A stretch of 43,504 bases of DNA. It comes from Acidobacteriaceae bacterium. GTDB lineage: Bacteria > Acidobacteriota > Terriglobia > Terriglobales > Acidobacteriaceae. Shown here in pieces: positions 22,946 through 31,607 of this stretch. Where the stretch lies: the NCBI GenBank assembly GCA_003164635.1, contig PLTV01000109.1, positions 1-43,504 on the forward strand, in the 5' to 3' direction. Position 1 is the first letter of the stretch; every line of letters begins with the position of its first letter. The translations under genes and the position numbers were made by a program. Under the pieces are notes generated by a model that had not been told where the DNA came from, searched no databases, and worked only from the letters and a program-made list of their open reading frames with translations.

Positions 22946-23791
22946 TCAACGCTCGATTGTTGCCTCAATGTATCCATGCGGCTCGTCAATGGGTACGAAA
23001 ATATGAATGGGATTGTCCTGTCCAAACGGACTCAAATCCGCGAGCAGATGATGTAAGTTCGGCATCGTCAACCGAATGTTCACGATTTCCGGGACCGCCT
23101 CGAGTGCAGCTTTCCCCATATCGAAGAGCGTGTGCTGCACGCTCATGCTGACGTGCGCTGCAAACTCCTTTAGCAGTGCGGACACAACACGCTCTCGCAC
23201 CTGTGTATAGTCCTGGGCCGCTCCCTCGGCAAATTCCCAGGTAACCGTCGCACTCGTCCCGAAGATCCGATCTGTAGCCGGTTTGAGTGTTGTCAGCCTA
23301 TCCCGCATATATCCGGTGAATGCCGATTTCGTCGTCTTCAAAATCACAAGCCCCGCGACACCCGACCGCACAGACCATAAGCGGCCCTGATCACGAACGG
23401 CACGCACTGTATGGAGCTCCGGACCGCCAAGCCTGAAAGTGGTCGCCTCCGGAATGCCATCCACAATCAACCGTTCCCATGCCTTCTCTTCAATCTCTAC
23501 CCTGGCCCCACTCGCGTGCGGATTGTTGGTGAGCAAATGGTCACCTAACTCCATCGCAAATGCCTCGATCGTCTCCGCCTGCGAATCGCGCGCAATCGAG
23601 TACACCGTGTTTTTCATCGTGTCGGTTGGCAGAATCTTGCTGTTGTCTGCTTCCGTAAAGCTGGATTCAAAATCGCCTTCCAGGAAAACGTGCACGGTCC
23701 ACTCGTTGAACTCATGTCGGTCTCCGTGGCGAACAATGCGCGACAAACGCACGCGCGATTTTCCGTAGCAATTCTTACCCAATCGTGCCAT
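22946..23791 (-). CDS. pucL: Urate oxidase (cofactor-free uricase)
   Basis: A 281-residue uricase with the tunnel-fold signatures. K11 in NCYGKSRVRL and the T56-D57 pair in KILPTDTMKNTVY are the expected catalytic Lys/Thr and neighbour. The TTKSAFTGYMRDRLTTL segment (about 153-170) and the C-terminal NLHHLLADLSPFG are conserved in uricases. It oxidises urate with O2 to 5-hydroxyisourate and H2O2 in the cytosol, needing no cofactor. It is last in the ten-gene purine operon, four bases after the HIU hydrolase stop, so the two consecutive enzymes are co-translated. No catalase gene is in the window to remove the peroxide. Confidence 0.95.
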   Translation of the reverse strand: MARLGKNCYGKSRVRLSRIVRHGDRHEFNEWTVHVFLEGDFESSFTEADNSKILPTDTMKNTVYSIARDSQAETIEAFAMELGDHLLTNNPHASGARVEIEEKAWERLIVDGIPEATTFRLGGPELHTVRAVRDQGRLWSVRSGVAGLVILKTTKSAFTGYMRDRLTTLKPATDRIFGTSATVTWEFAEGAAQDYTQVRERVVSALLKEFAAHVSMSVQHTLFDMGKAALEAVPEIVNIRLTMPNLHHLLADLSPFGQDNPIHIFVPIDEPHGYIEATIER

Positions 23792-23795
23792 CGTG

Positions 23796-24125
23796 TCAGC
23801 TTCCTCGATAGGTTGTGTAACTGTTGTCGCTCAACAAGAGCGGGAGATGATAGGAGTCCTCGCCGCCGCACGCGAAAACAACGGAGATCTCGGGATAAAG
23901 GCTGTTTCTGCCCTTGGCCGCCAGATAGTCACCGGTTGCAAAGGTCAGCCGGTACGTACCCGCTCCTGCTTCGCTGGTCAGATTGCGACACCGCCCATCC
24001 GCATCGGTTCCGGTTTCCGCGACAGTCATCCATTCGCTGTTCTCGCGCCTTTCCAGCCGCACCGCGATGCCGCCCGCCGGCTTTCCAAGCACTGCGTCCA
24101 GCACATGTGTTGTAATTCCGCTCAT
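23796..24125 (-). CDS. uraH: 5-hydroxyisourate hydrolase (transthyretin-like)
   Basis: A 109-residue transthyretin-related protein. It begins MSGITTHVLDAVLGKPA, with H7 in the conserved THVLD motif, R45 in DADGRC, H93 in SYHLPLLLS and the diagnostic C-terminal tetrapeptide YRGS. It hydrolyses 5-hydroxyisourate to OHCU, the step after uricase. ATG 24125 overlaps the uraD stop (ATGA); the frame running upstream of it is a shadow of uraD. Length equals the bacterial family norm and no signal peptide is present, so it is cytosolic. Confidence 0.95.
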   Translation of the reverse strand: MSGITTHVLDAVLGKPAGGIAVRLERRENSEWMTVAETGTDADGRCRNLTSEAGAGTYRLTFATGDYLAAKGRNSLYPEISVVFACGGEDSYHLPLLLSDNSYTTYRGS

Positions 24126-24631
24126 TCCACCAGCCACTTTCCCAAACGAATTTGCAAAATCTGCCGCTGCTGTTCCGCCGCCTCCACCAACTCGGCAGCC
24201 CGGTCGTTCTTCAATCGTCGATTCAGGATGGCCAGCATTTCCTCGGCACTCTTTCCCGTGGCGCAAACGATATACGTGAAGCCAAAGCGCTCTTCGTACG
24301 CGGCATTCCCGGTCGCCAATTCCGCAAGTACGGCGTCGGCCGCACTCTGCGTTGAAGCCTGTTCCTGCTGTGCCCAGCTTGCCGACCCCGCGCCGGCGTG
24401 CGCGCCTTTTCGCTCGCCAATGCGTGGATGACTGCCGAATGCCTCGAGCCAATCCTCAGCTTCCATTGTGCTCCACACGCGATCGGCCGCTTCGCTGAGA
24501 TCCCTGATGTTTTCAATCGGGCGCAACGCAACCATGGCCTCGGCCCAACGGTGCGCCCCACAGCACGCAACCATTGCACGCAGCGCGGCCTCCTCGCTTT
24601 CCCCATTCCACAAACGGAGTACCTCGTTCAT
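24122..24631 (-). CDS. uraD: OHCU decarboxylase
   Basis: A 169-residue all-helical protein with the catalytic motif GSHPRIGERK, H68 being the expected catalytic His. The C-terminal FGFTYIVCATGKSAEEML stretch is conserved in UraD. It decarboxylates 2-oxo-4-hydroxy-4-carboxy-5-ureidoimidazoline stereospecifically to (S)-allantoin, completing the uricase-HIUase-UraD trio. ATG 24631 overlaps the stop of the xanthine dehydrogenase FAD gene by four bases; upstream in-frame starts fall inside that gene and were rejected. It is followed by an ATGA overlap with uraH. Confidence 0.94.
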   Translation of the reverse strand: MNEVLRLWNGESEEAALRAMVACCGAHRWAEAMVALRPIENIRDLSEAADRVWSTMEAEDWLEAFGSHPRIGERKGAHAGAGSASWAQQEQASTQSAADAVLAELATGNAAYEERFGFTYIVCATGKSAEEMLAILNRRLKNDRAAELVEAAEQQRQILQIRLGKWLVE

Positions 24632-25506
24632 CTTCCTTGGCCCTCGGTCGCCAGAGCTGTCAGAAACTCGGTGAGCAAATTGATTGCGACGCGTTTCCGG
24701 TATGCCCCGGTCGATCGAATGTCGTCGATCGGCTTTGCCTCTTTCTGCAAAGCCGCACAAGCCAACTGAATTGACTCTGCGTTCAGAGCTCTCCCCAACA
24801 GTGCAACTTCGGTCTCTACAAGCCTCATTGGAAAGGGCGCCAGGCTTGCCGCGCCAAGCCTCACTTCGCGTATCAGCCCATCTTCAAGCCATGCTGTGGC
24901 CGCCAGGGCTACTTTTGAAATCGCCATGGCGCGCCGCGTCCCCACCTTGCGCAAGTAGTGCCTCTGTTCTGCAAACCGCAGCGGAAGATGCACTGCAAAC
25001 AGCAATTCATCCGGCAACATCGCATTGCGCTTATATCCAGTGTGAAAAGCAGAATACGGAATCCGCCGCCGTCCACGCACCGATGCCAGTTCGATTTCCG
25101 CGTCATACACGAGCAACGCTGGAGAAGAATCCGCCGCCGGAGAGCCGTTCACAAGATTCCCTCCCAGGGTGGCTCGGCTCTGGTTGGCAATGCAGCCAAT
25201 CCAACTCGCGGCCATGGCAAGCAATGGCAACTTCACCCCAATTCCCGGATGCGCTCGCAAGTCTCTAAACGTCGCGCCCGCGCCAATCGTGATGCTGGCC
25301 TCTTTCTCCTTGATGAAACGCAATTCGTCAATGCCCCACAGGCTCACAAGCTTTTTCGCGCCGAGCCGGCCCGCGGCGTGAGCCACCATGATCTCAGTGC
25401 CGCCTGCAATCGGCGTCCACTCGCTTGGCTCCTTCGCAAGCAGTTCCAGCACCGAGTCCAGATTGCCCGGTGCGATCAGCTCATGCGCATCAGGATTACC
25501 GCGCAT
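24628..25506 (-). CDS. pucC: Xanthine dehydrogenase FAD-binding subunit
   Basis: A 292-residue FAD subunit of the molybdenum hydroxylase family. FAD-contact motifs are PIAGGTEIMV (about 32-41), TIGAGATFRDL, and the ATLGGNLVNGSPAADSSPALL stretch near 112-132. The C-terminal CO_deh_flav_C domain contains RKVGTRRAMAISKVALAA. It passes electrons from the [2Fe-2S] clusters to NAD+. The start overlaps the FeS subunit end by 11 bases and its stop overlaps uraD. The three-gene order Mo, FeS, FAD equals the heterotrimeric type of enzyme. Confidence 0.92.
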   Translation of the reverse strand: MRGNPDAHELIAPGNLDSVLELLAKEPSEWTPIAGGTEIMVAHAAGRLGAKKLVSLWGIDELRFIKEKEASITIGAGATFRDLRAHPGIGVKLPLLAMAASWIGCIANQSRATLGGNLVNGSPAADSSPALLVYDAEIELASVRGRRRIPYSAFHTGYKRNAMLPDELLFAVHLPLRFAEQRHYLRKVGTRRAMAISKVALAATAWLEDGLIREVRLGAASLAPFPMRLVETEVALLGRALNAESIQLACAALQKEAKPIDDIRSTGAYRKRVAINLLTEFLTALATEGQGR

Positions 25507-26002
25507 GAGCGGGCTCTTCGATTCGCTCTTCGCGATTCTTGGCGGTTGCCGCGATCACCGACTCAAAAATGCGGGTGAACCCTGTGCAGCGGCATAGGTT
25601 TCCCGCGAGCCCCTCACGAATCTCGGTCATTGTTGGATGCGCATTCACCGACAGCAATTGCGTGGCCGCCATCAACATGCCCGGCGTGCAAATGCCGCAC
25701 TGCGCTCCTCCGCATTGCAGAAATGCCTCTTGCAGTGGATGCATCTTCCCGGCTGCCGCAAGACCCTCTACCGTCTGCACGCTCGCTCCCTCCGCTTGCA
25801 ACACAGGCACCAGGCAGCTGTTAACCAACTCGCCGTTCATGCGCACTGAGCACGATCCGCATTCCCCTTCGCCGCAGCCTTCTTTTGAACCCGTCAGCCC
25901 CAGATCTTCGCGCAACACGTCGAGCAGCCGCTTCATCGGCGCAACCCGCACTTCGCGGTCTTCACCGTTGACGTTGAAGCGTATCGCCGGGAAGGTGCTC
26001 AT
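25496..26002 (-). CDS. pucE: Xanthine dehydrogenase [2Fe-2S] subunit
   Basis: A 168-residue subunit with both iron-sulfur domains: the plant-ferredoxin-type cluster C43/C48/C51/C63 (GCGEGECGSC) and the helical domain cluster C102/C105/C137/C139 (QCGICTPGM, LCRCTGF). It relays electrons from the molybdenum centre to the FAD subunit. Its ATG at 26002 overlaps the stop of the large subunit (ATGA). All eight ligands are intact, so the enzyme should be functional. Confidence 0.95.
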   Translation of the reverse strand: MSTFPAIRFNVNGEDREVRVAPMKRLLDVLREDLGLTGSKEGCGEGECGSCSVRMNGELVNSCLVPVLQAEGASVQTVEGLAAAGKMHPLQEAFLQCGGAQCGICTPGMLMAATQLLSVNAHPTMTEIREGLAGNLCRCTGFTRIFESVIAATAKNREERIEEPAHAR

Positions 26003-28260
26003 GCTGAAACTGTCTCCACGTTGATCTCGTGCGCAATGAAATGCGCAAATATGTCCTCGGGCATAAGCGGAATCGCATGATAGCCCACGCCCGTTGCATC
26101 TCGAATCGCATTAAGAATTGCGGGTGCGGGCCCATCGTGGGGCAGCTCGCCAATTCCCTTTGCTCCGAATCCCCCATGCTGAAAAGGGATTTCCTCAAAG
26201 AAGATGTGAATCGGTGGAACGTCTTCCGCCGTCGGCATAATGTAGTTGGTCATCTGGTTATTCACCATGTGACCGTCCTGCAAAATTACCTTTTCATAGA
26301 GCGCATACCCGATAGCCTGCGCAATGCCGCCTTCAATCTGCCCGCCGGCAAGAATGGGGTTGAGAATACGGCCGACTTCCTGCACCGCCCAAAAGTCCTC
26401 CACCTGCACGGAATATGTATTCGTATCCACTGCAACCTGGGCCACATGAATCGACCACGCATATGCGGGGTATGCCTCTCCCCGATACGTCTTGTCATCC
26501 CAATAGATGTTGGGCGGTGCTTCGTACCGGCATAACGAAACCACCTCACCGTGAGCGGCTCCATAACGCGCACACGCCGCGAAAAACTCAGACGCGGAAT
26601 ATCGTTCTTCAAGCCCCGATTCTTCCCGCAGCCATGCTACAAGCTGTAGTCCCGCGCGCTCAATCAGCTTTCCTACCACCATCGATGTCCGCGACGCCAC
26701 GGTGGGCCCACTGTTTGGCACAACGCGCGTGTCCGCGGGAGCCATCTCCACATCTTCATATCCAATCCCAATCGCCTCAGCAGCAATCTGCGAAAGAATC
26801 GTATTTGTGCCCTGACCGAACTCCGTATTTGCCACCAGGACGCGCACTTTCCCCTGCGGCGTCACGTCCAGCCCGGCAATCGAATTCAGATAACGCTCGC
26901 CCGATCCCGTGAACCCCGCGCCGTGATAGAACGCGGCCAGGCCCATACCGCGCTTCACCGCGCTCGAAGCATTCTCGCGCGCATAGTGCTCACGCTTCGC
27001 GTAGAAATCGCTCTCCTTGAGCGCGCGCTCCAACAGTTGATCCAGGATCACCGGTTCTCGCATCACCTGTTCCGTTGCGGTGGTGTCCCCATCGTGCAGA
27101 AAATTTCCCCGGCGCAACTCAACCGGATCCATATTGAGTGCAACAGCGATTTCATCCATGTGGCACTCGATTGCAAATATTCCCTGCGGCGCGCCAAAGC
27201 CGCGAAACGCCCCATAGGGAACCGTGTTCGTTGCCCATGCATGCGAGCGGATACGCACATTCGGGCACACATAAGGACCGGGCGAATGGAGGGTTGCGCG
27301 CGAGAGCACGGTCGACGAAAGCGTCGAGTAAGCGCCTCCATCCGTGGCCAGATCAATGTCCATGGCGAGCAGCTTCCCATTTTTGTCAAGAGCGGTCCTA
27401 TGCCGTATGCGCGAGGGATGCCGCTTGGTCGTCGCCGCCAGATCCTCCATCCGGTCGTACACCATCTTCACCGGCTTGCCGCTCTTCATCGCCAGCAATG
27501 CCGCATGCGCCGCGAGCGTGGAAGGAAAATCTTCCTTGCCGCCGAAAGCTCCGCCCGTTTCCGTCTGGATCACGCGGACTTTGTTTTCGGGCAAATCGAA
27601 AACCGCCAGCAGCGATTTGTGAACGTAGTAGGGGCACTGCAACGATCCCCACACCGTCACGCCCTCTGCTTCGCTCCACTCCGCAATCATGCCGTTGTTT
27701 TCAATGTAAAGATGCTCCTGCGCGCCCGTGCGGTATTCTCCTTCGACAACGTGCGCGGCATTGGCCCACACCGTATCGACATCGCCCTTTTCAAGAAGAA
27801 AGCTCTTGAGCAGATTGTCTGTTCCCCACACAATCTGCTCTCGCCGCTCGCTTTCTTCAATGGTAAAAACCGCGGGCAGGGCCTCGTACTCAATGCGCAC
27901 AGCAGCCATCGCCTCGCGCAGTTTGTGTTTATCCGCATGCGCGAGCAACACAATCGCTTCGTCGCAGTGGTTCACAACTCCATCTGCCAGGCAGGGCTGA
28001 TCCGCGAAAATCAGCTGAATATGATTCTTTCCCGGGATATCGGCAGCCGTCACCACGGTGAACGCGTCCCAGTCGATGCGCTCGTCGTAGTGAATCGAAC
28101 GGATCAGTCCTCGTGGGATCGTGCTGCGCACCGTTGCCCCGTGAATCATCCCCTCGCGCGAAATATCATCCACATAGAGGGCCTGCCCCAACAGCTTCTG
28201 CACCCCTTCTTTGCGAAGGACGGGGGCGCCGACGATGCGGGTTTTCTCGCTCGTATTCAT
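25999..28260 (-). CDS. pucD: Xanthine dehydrogenase molybdopterin-binding subunit
   Basis: A 753-residue large subunit of the xanthine oxidase family. Visible are the N-terminal a/b hammerhead domain (TRIVGAPVLRKEG ... YVDDIS), the molybdopterin loop GGAFGGKEDFPS, the FRGFGAPQG motif, and the C-terminal FGAKGIGELP with the conserved catalytic Glu. With the next two genes it forms a heterotrimer converting hypoxanthine/xanthine to urate. ATG 28260 begins the family-conserved N-terminus; no strong Shine-Dalgarno is seen. It lies 75 bases after the ureidoglycolate hydrolase. Substrate assignment rests on the surrounding uricase operon, because aldehyde-oxidising relatives share these motifs. Confidence 0.92.
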   Translation of the reverse strand: MNTSEKTRIVGAPVLRKEGVQKLLGQALYVDDISREGMIHGATVRSTIPRGLIRSIHYDERIDWDAFTVVTAADIPGKNHIQLIFADQPCLADGVVNHCDEAIVLLAHADKHKLREAMAAVRIEYEALPAVFTIEESERREQIVWGTDNLLKSFLLEKGDVDTVWANAAHVVEGEYRTGAQEHLYIENNGMIAEWSEAEGVTVWGSLQCPYYVHKSLLAVFDLPENKVRVIQTETGGAFGGKEDFPSTLAAHAALLAMKSGKPVKMVYDRMEDLAATTKRHPSRIRHRTALDKNGKLLAMDIDLATDGGAYSTLSSTVLSRATLHSPGPYVCPNVRIRSHAWATNTVPYGAFRGFGAPQGIFAIECHMDEIAVALNMDPVELRRGNFLHDGDTTATEQVMREPVILDQLLERALKESDFYAKREHYARENASSAVKRGMGLAAFYHGAGFTGSGERYLNSIAGLDVTPQGKVRVLVANTEFGQGTNTILSQIAAEAIGIGYEDVEMAPADTRVVPNSGPTVASRTSMVVGKLIERAGLQLVAWLREESGLEERYSASEFFAACARYGAAHGEVVSLCRYEAPPNIYWDDKTYRGEAYPAYAWSIHVAQVAVDTNTYSVQVEDFWAVQEVGRILNPILAGGQIEGGIAQAIGYALYEKVILQDGHMVNNQMTNYIMPTAEDVPPIHIFFEEIPFQHGGFGAKGIGELPHDGPAPAILNAIRDATGVGYHAIPLMPEDIFAHFIAHEINVETVSA

Positions 28261-28335
28261 GGTCTGGCCAGCTTCAATCGCGTGCGGGTTGAGGCATAGC
28301 ATACAACGGCTTGCCCCACTTGCAAAGGGATTCGT

Positions 28336-29580
28336 TCAGCCGGCAAGTCGCGCCAGGGTCCGCGCCAGCACGTCGACACCCGCCCCAATCCATTCGCGCG
28401 ACGCATACTCATCGGGCCTGTGGCTGACTCCGCCGCGGCAGGGAATGAAGAGCATAGCCACCGGCGCAATGCACGCGACAAACGAAGAATCGTGGTAAGC
28501 GCGAGCCACCATCTTCTGCCATGTGCGATCCGCTTCTTTCGCGCTCGCCTCCAGCGCCGCCAGAATCTCCACATCGCACAGCGTAGGCGGATCCGCATTC
28601 ACAAGCTCCGTCGTGACCGTAACTCCCCGCCGTACTGCCACTTCAGCGCACGCCAGCTTCAGGCCTTCAAGAACTCCATCGCGCCGTGCGCCGTCTGTAT
28701 CCCGGATATCTGTTTCGAGCCGCACCTTCGAGGGGATGCTGTTTACGGCTCCCGGAAAGACCTCGCATATCCCGACCGTTCCAACCGTGTCAACCGCGCC
28801 TGTCGACCGCGCCAGCGATTCAAGAGCGAGAATCAGTTCCGCGGCCGCAGCCAGCGCGTCTTTGCGGCCCGGCATTAGCTTGCCGCCGGCATGCCCGCCC
28901 TCGCCCTCTACCACAATGCGCAAGCTTGCCGGCGCGGCAATCGCCGTCACCAGTCCCAGGTCGATGCCTCTCTCCTCCAGCAATGGGCCTTGCTCAATGT
29001 GCAGCTCCAAAAACTGGTGAAAGCGTCCCGTCCGAACCGCAACCGTCTCCAACTCACCGGAAAACCCCGCATGTCTGCGCAGATTGTCCAGTCCATTTCC
29101 CTCTTTATCGCGCAGAGCGCGCGCGGCAGCCGGCGAAAGCACACTGCCCATCATGCGGCTGCCCAGGCAGCCAATTCCAAATCGAGTCGGTTCCTCGGCG
29201 GTAAAAATCACCAGCTCAATCGAGCGCTTCGGCTTGAATCCTGCACGCTGCAGTGCGCGAATGGCCTCAAGCCCTCCGAGCACGCCCACCGTCCCGTCGT
29301 ACGAGCCGGCATTGGGAATTGCATCGATGTGCGAACCGGTCCCGATCGGCGCCAGCTCCGCATTGCCGCCTTCCCAGCGCGCAAACGTGTTCCCGACGGC
29401 ATCCACCTTCAACTGGAGTTTCGCCTCTGCGCAAAGCCCATTGACATAAGCGCGCGCGCGCATGTCCGCATCCGAAAACACCACCCGCGTCACCTGCGGA
29501 GGCTCGGCTTCTGAAATCAGGGCCAGCGCCGCGAGCTGGTCTGCAAGCAAGCCGATGTTCACTTCAGGTTTAATTGCCAT
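28336..29580 (-). CDS. Ureidoglycolate amidohydrolase-type M20 hydrolase
   Basis: A 414-residue M20 enzyme of the allantoate/ureidoglycolate amidohydrolase group. Metal ligands lie in GTGSHIDAIPNAGSYDG, FTAEEPTRFG and LHIEQGPLLEE. The C-terminal part ARAYHDSSFVAC ... FIPCRGGVSHRPDEYAS is close to my memory of plant ureidoglycolate amidohydrolase (AYHDS ... SHKPEEYAS) and differs from the PSGAGHDA form of the neighbour at 30351. It would split (S)-ureidoglycolate to glyoxylate, CO2 and ammonia, finishing the ureide route. ATG 29580 lies eight bases after the allE stop; upstream frame is a shadow. If the assignment is wrong, a second allantoate hydrolase is the alternative. Confidence 0.85.
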   Translation of the reverse strand: MAIKPEVNIGLLADQLAALALISEAEPPQVTRVVFSDADMRARAYVNGLCAEAKLQLKVDAVGNTFARWEGGNAELAPIGTGSHIDAIPNAGSYDGTVGVLGGLEAIRALQRAGFKPKRSIELVIFTAEEPTRFGIGCLGSRMMGSVLSPAAARALRDKEGNGLDNLRRHAGFSGELETVAVRTGRFHQFLELHIEQGPLLEERGIDLGLVTAIAAPASLRIVVEGEGGHAGGKLMPGRKDALAAAAELILALESLARSTGAVDTVGTVGICEVFPGAVNSIPSKVRLETDIRDTDGARRDGVLEGLKLACAEVAVRRGVTVTTELVNADPPTLCDVEILAALEASAKEADRTWQKMVARAYHDSSFVACIAPVAMLFIPCRGGVSHRPDEYASREWIGAGVDVLARTLARLAG

Positions 29581-29588
29581 GCACCAAC

Positions 29589-30329
29589 TCACTTCACCAG
29601 CGGATGCCGGCGCCAGTCTTTGTAGATAAGATACTTCGCAGCCGTCTTGCCCAGTGCGCCAAACCACTGTGGGCAGTACGGCGCCATCCAGATAAAATCC
29701 CCTGCCTCCACCGGATACCATGCATCCCCGAGGCGGTAAATACCGCCGCCCTCAAGCATCAACAGCCCGTGTTCCATCACATGCACTTCGACCATGCCCA
29801 GAGCCGCGCCCGGATCGTACGTCATCGTGTTGACTGCAAAATCGTAAGCAGGCCCATCCGGCATCAACGATCGAACCCGCAGCCCTTCATCTCCCATCAG
29901 GGCTACCGAAGCAATCGATGCTTCGTCGCCTACCACGATTTGCGCGACGTCATCGCTCTCACTCATCGCTCCATACGGTTTCTCGATCACCGCGGCCCGA
30001 GCGCGATCGACGGCGCGCACCGTATGCGCCGTTCCCGCGGGAACAAAGGCAAATCCATTCGCTGCCAGCGTCCATTCCTTGCTCCCCGCACTGAGCACCA
30101 GCTCACCCTCGAGCACATACACAAAGCGTTGCGCCGGGGCCGGCCCCAGAGTTCCATCCTTCAAAAACTCCGCCGTCATCTGCGTGAATCCAGCTCCCAG
30201 GCGCGGAGCCGCGTGCACCACAAAATCCACTCCCATCGCCCCCGGCAGTGGTGTGCGAATAAAAGTATCGGGCGTCTGCAGCAGGTGATCCGTCTTTAGG
30301 CTGCTTCGCGTAAATCCAAGATGTTGCAA
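29589..30329 (-). CDS. allE: (S)-ureidoglycine aminohydrolase (bicupin)
   Basis: A 246-residue protein of two cupin domains. The first contains RFVYVLEGELVLS and FVPAGTAHTVRA; the second contains VEVHVMEHGLLMLEGGGIYRL and a metal-site-like GDFIWMAPYCPQWFGALG. The ending YLIYKDWRRHPL is typical of AllE/UGlyAH. It hydrolyses ureidoglycine, the unstable product of allantoate amidohydrolase, to ureidoglycolate and ammonia. It lies between the two M20 hydrolases that act before and after it. TTG 30329 is chosen because GAGG sits six bases upstream and the N-terminus matches the family. The enzyme is normally manganese dependent. Confidence 0.92.
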   Translation of the reverse strand: MQHLGFTRSSLKTDHLLQTPDTFIRTPLPGAMGVDFVVHAAPRLGAGFTQMTAEFLKDGTLGPAPAQRFVYVLEGELVLSAGSKEWTLAANGFAFVPAGTAHTVRAVDRARAAVIEKPYGAMSESDDVAQIVVGDEASIASVALMGDEGLRVRSLMPDGPAYDFAVNTMTYDPGAALGMVEVHVMEHGLLMLEGGGIYRLGDAWYPVEAGDFIWMAPYCPQWFGALGKTAAKYLIYKDWRRHPLVK

Positions 30330-30335
30330 TCTCGA

Positions 30336-30339
30336 CCTC
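30336..30339 (-). promoter_or_regulatory. Shine-Dalgarno supporting a TTG start for allE
   Basis: GAGG on the minus strand, six bases before TTG 30329 and within the 21-base gap after the allC stop. No in-frame ATG lies near enough to use it. Confidence 0.5.
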
Positions 30340-30350
30340 GTGTCAGCATT

Positions 30351-31607
30351 CTAATCAACGCTCCCGGCAAAGCGCTTCAGAAACAGCTTCCCCACGAGCA
30401 GTGCCGCCTCCACATCTTCCACGTTTACCGCTTCCGCAGGATGATGACTGATGCCCTCGCGGGATCGCAAAAAAAGCATCGCAGCGGGAACCTTCGCAGC
30501 CATCACCATGGCATCGTGTCCCGCGCCGCTTGGCATCCGCTTGCTTTCGTAGCCGGCCGCCTCAATTGCCTCAGCCAGCATGGCGGTTAAGCTTTCATCC
30601 ATGGGCACCGACGGCTGGTCCAGCCAATTCGTCCGTTCCAGCGTGACCTTGCGTGTTGCCGCGATTCCATTGGCCTTCGCAACCACTTCCTCAATCGCCG
30701 CAGTCCGAATTGCATCCGCCGCGTGTCGCGCGTCCAGGCTCACGTGCACACGGCCAGGCACGACGTTGGTCGCGTTCGGATCCACCGTAATTCTCCCCAC
30801 GGTGGCCACCAGCCCATCGGTGCGCCGCGCCAACGCTTCAACTTCCACCATCCATTCCGCAGCCGCGGCCAGCGCATCCCGGCGCAGGTGCATCGGCGTG
30901 GTCCCTGCGTGGTTAGGTTGGCCTTTGAAGGTCAGGTTCAACCGCGTTTGCCCCGCAATGGCAGTCACCGCCGCTAAAGGCAGCCCCTCCACGTCAAGCA
31001 CCGGCCCCTGTTCGATATGGATCTCCACAAACCCGGTCGCATCCGCGCTCATCACCGCGGCATCGATCACTGCCGGGTCCAAGCCAAAGGCGCGGATCGC
31101 TTCATCCATGCGCACGCCGTCTGTGTCTGTCAGTTCAAGCAACGCAGCATCGAACCGCCCCGCTACAGCACGGCTTCCCAGGAAAGGCGCGCCAAACCGA
31201 ACGCCCTCCTCCTCTGAAAACGCGATTACCTCAATCGCAAAAGGAAAATGCATCTCCTGCGCAATCACAACCCACTCCAGCGCCAGCACTACGCCGAGCA
31301 CACCGTCGAACGCCCCTGCATGCGGCACCGTGTCAACGTGGGATCCGAGCAGGAGCCGTTTATGCGTGCTCGCATCCGGTTGCCAAACGCCGCGAAGATT
31401 CCCCACCGCATCCACTTCGACGTTCATTCCCAGAGCTTCCATCCGGCTGCGCAGGTGCCTGTGAACATCGTGCATGGGCGCGGTCAAAAAACGCCGCGTC
31501 GTTCCGCCGATCTCTGCAATGCCTCCGTCTGCTGTTTCTGCCGGTTCCTCCGTCATCGTCGCAATCAGGCGGCATTCTGCAATCGCTCTCAGAGCGCGCT
31601 CTCTCAT
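30351..31607 (-). CDS. allC: Allantoate amidohydrolase
   Basis: A 418-residue M20 zinc/manganese hydrolase. Ligands are in LGSHVDTVPHAGAFDG, the acidic pair in FSEEEGVRFG, the HIEQGPVLD helix, the dimerisation-domain motif FKGQPNHAGTTPM, and the C-terminal PSGAGHDAMVMA and GISHHPAE. This complete set is the allantoate amidohydrolase/carbamoylase pattern, and the NHAGTTPM motif is strongly associated with it. It converts allantoate to ureidoglycine, CO2 and ammonia. ATG 31607 overlaps the allantoinase stop (ATGA), so it directly follows the enzyme that makes its substrate. Confidence 0.9.
   Translation of the reverse strand: MRERALRAIAECRLIATMTEEPAETADGGIAEIGGTTRRFLTAPMHDVHRHLRSRMEALGMNVEVDAVGNLRGVWQPDASTHKRLLLGSHVDTVPHAGAFDGVLGVVLALEWVVIAQEMHFPFAIEVIAFSEEEGVRFGAPFLGSRAVAGRFDAALLELTDTDGVRMDEAIRAFGLDPAVIDAAVMSADATGFVEIHIEQGPVLDVEGLPLAAVTAIAGQTRLNLTFKGQPNHAGTTPMHLRRDALAAAAEWMVEVEALARRTDGLVATVGRITVDPNATNVVPGRVHVSLDARHAADAIRTAAIEEVVAKANGIAATRKVTLERTNWLDQPSVPMDESLTAMLAEAIEAAGYESKRMPSGAGHDAMVMAAKVPAAMLFLRSREGISHHPAEAVNVEDVEAALLVGKLFLKRFAGSVD

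Noticed and set aside
26923-28299. A 458-residue plus-strand frame across the xanthine dehydrogenase large subunit
   Set aside because: Antisense shadow in a GC-rich gene whose minus-strand protein has all molybdopterin motifs.
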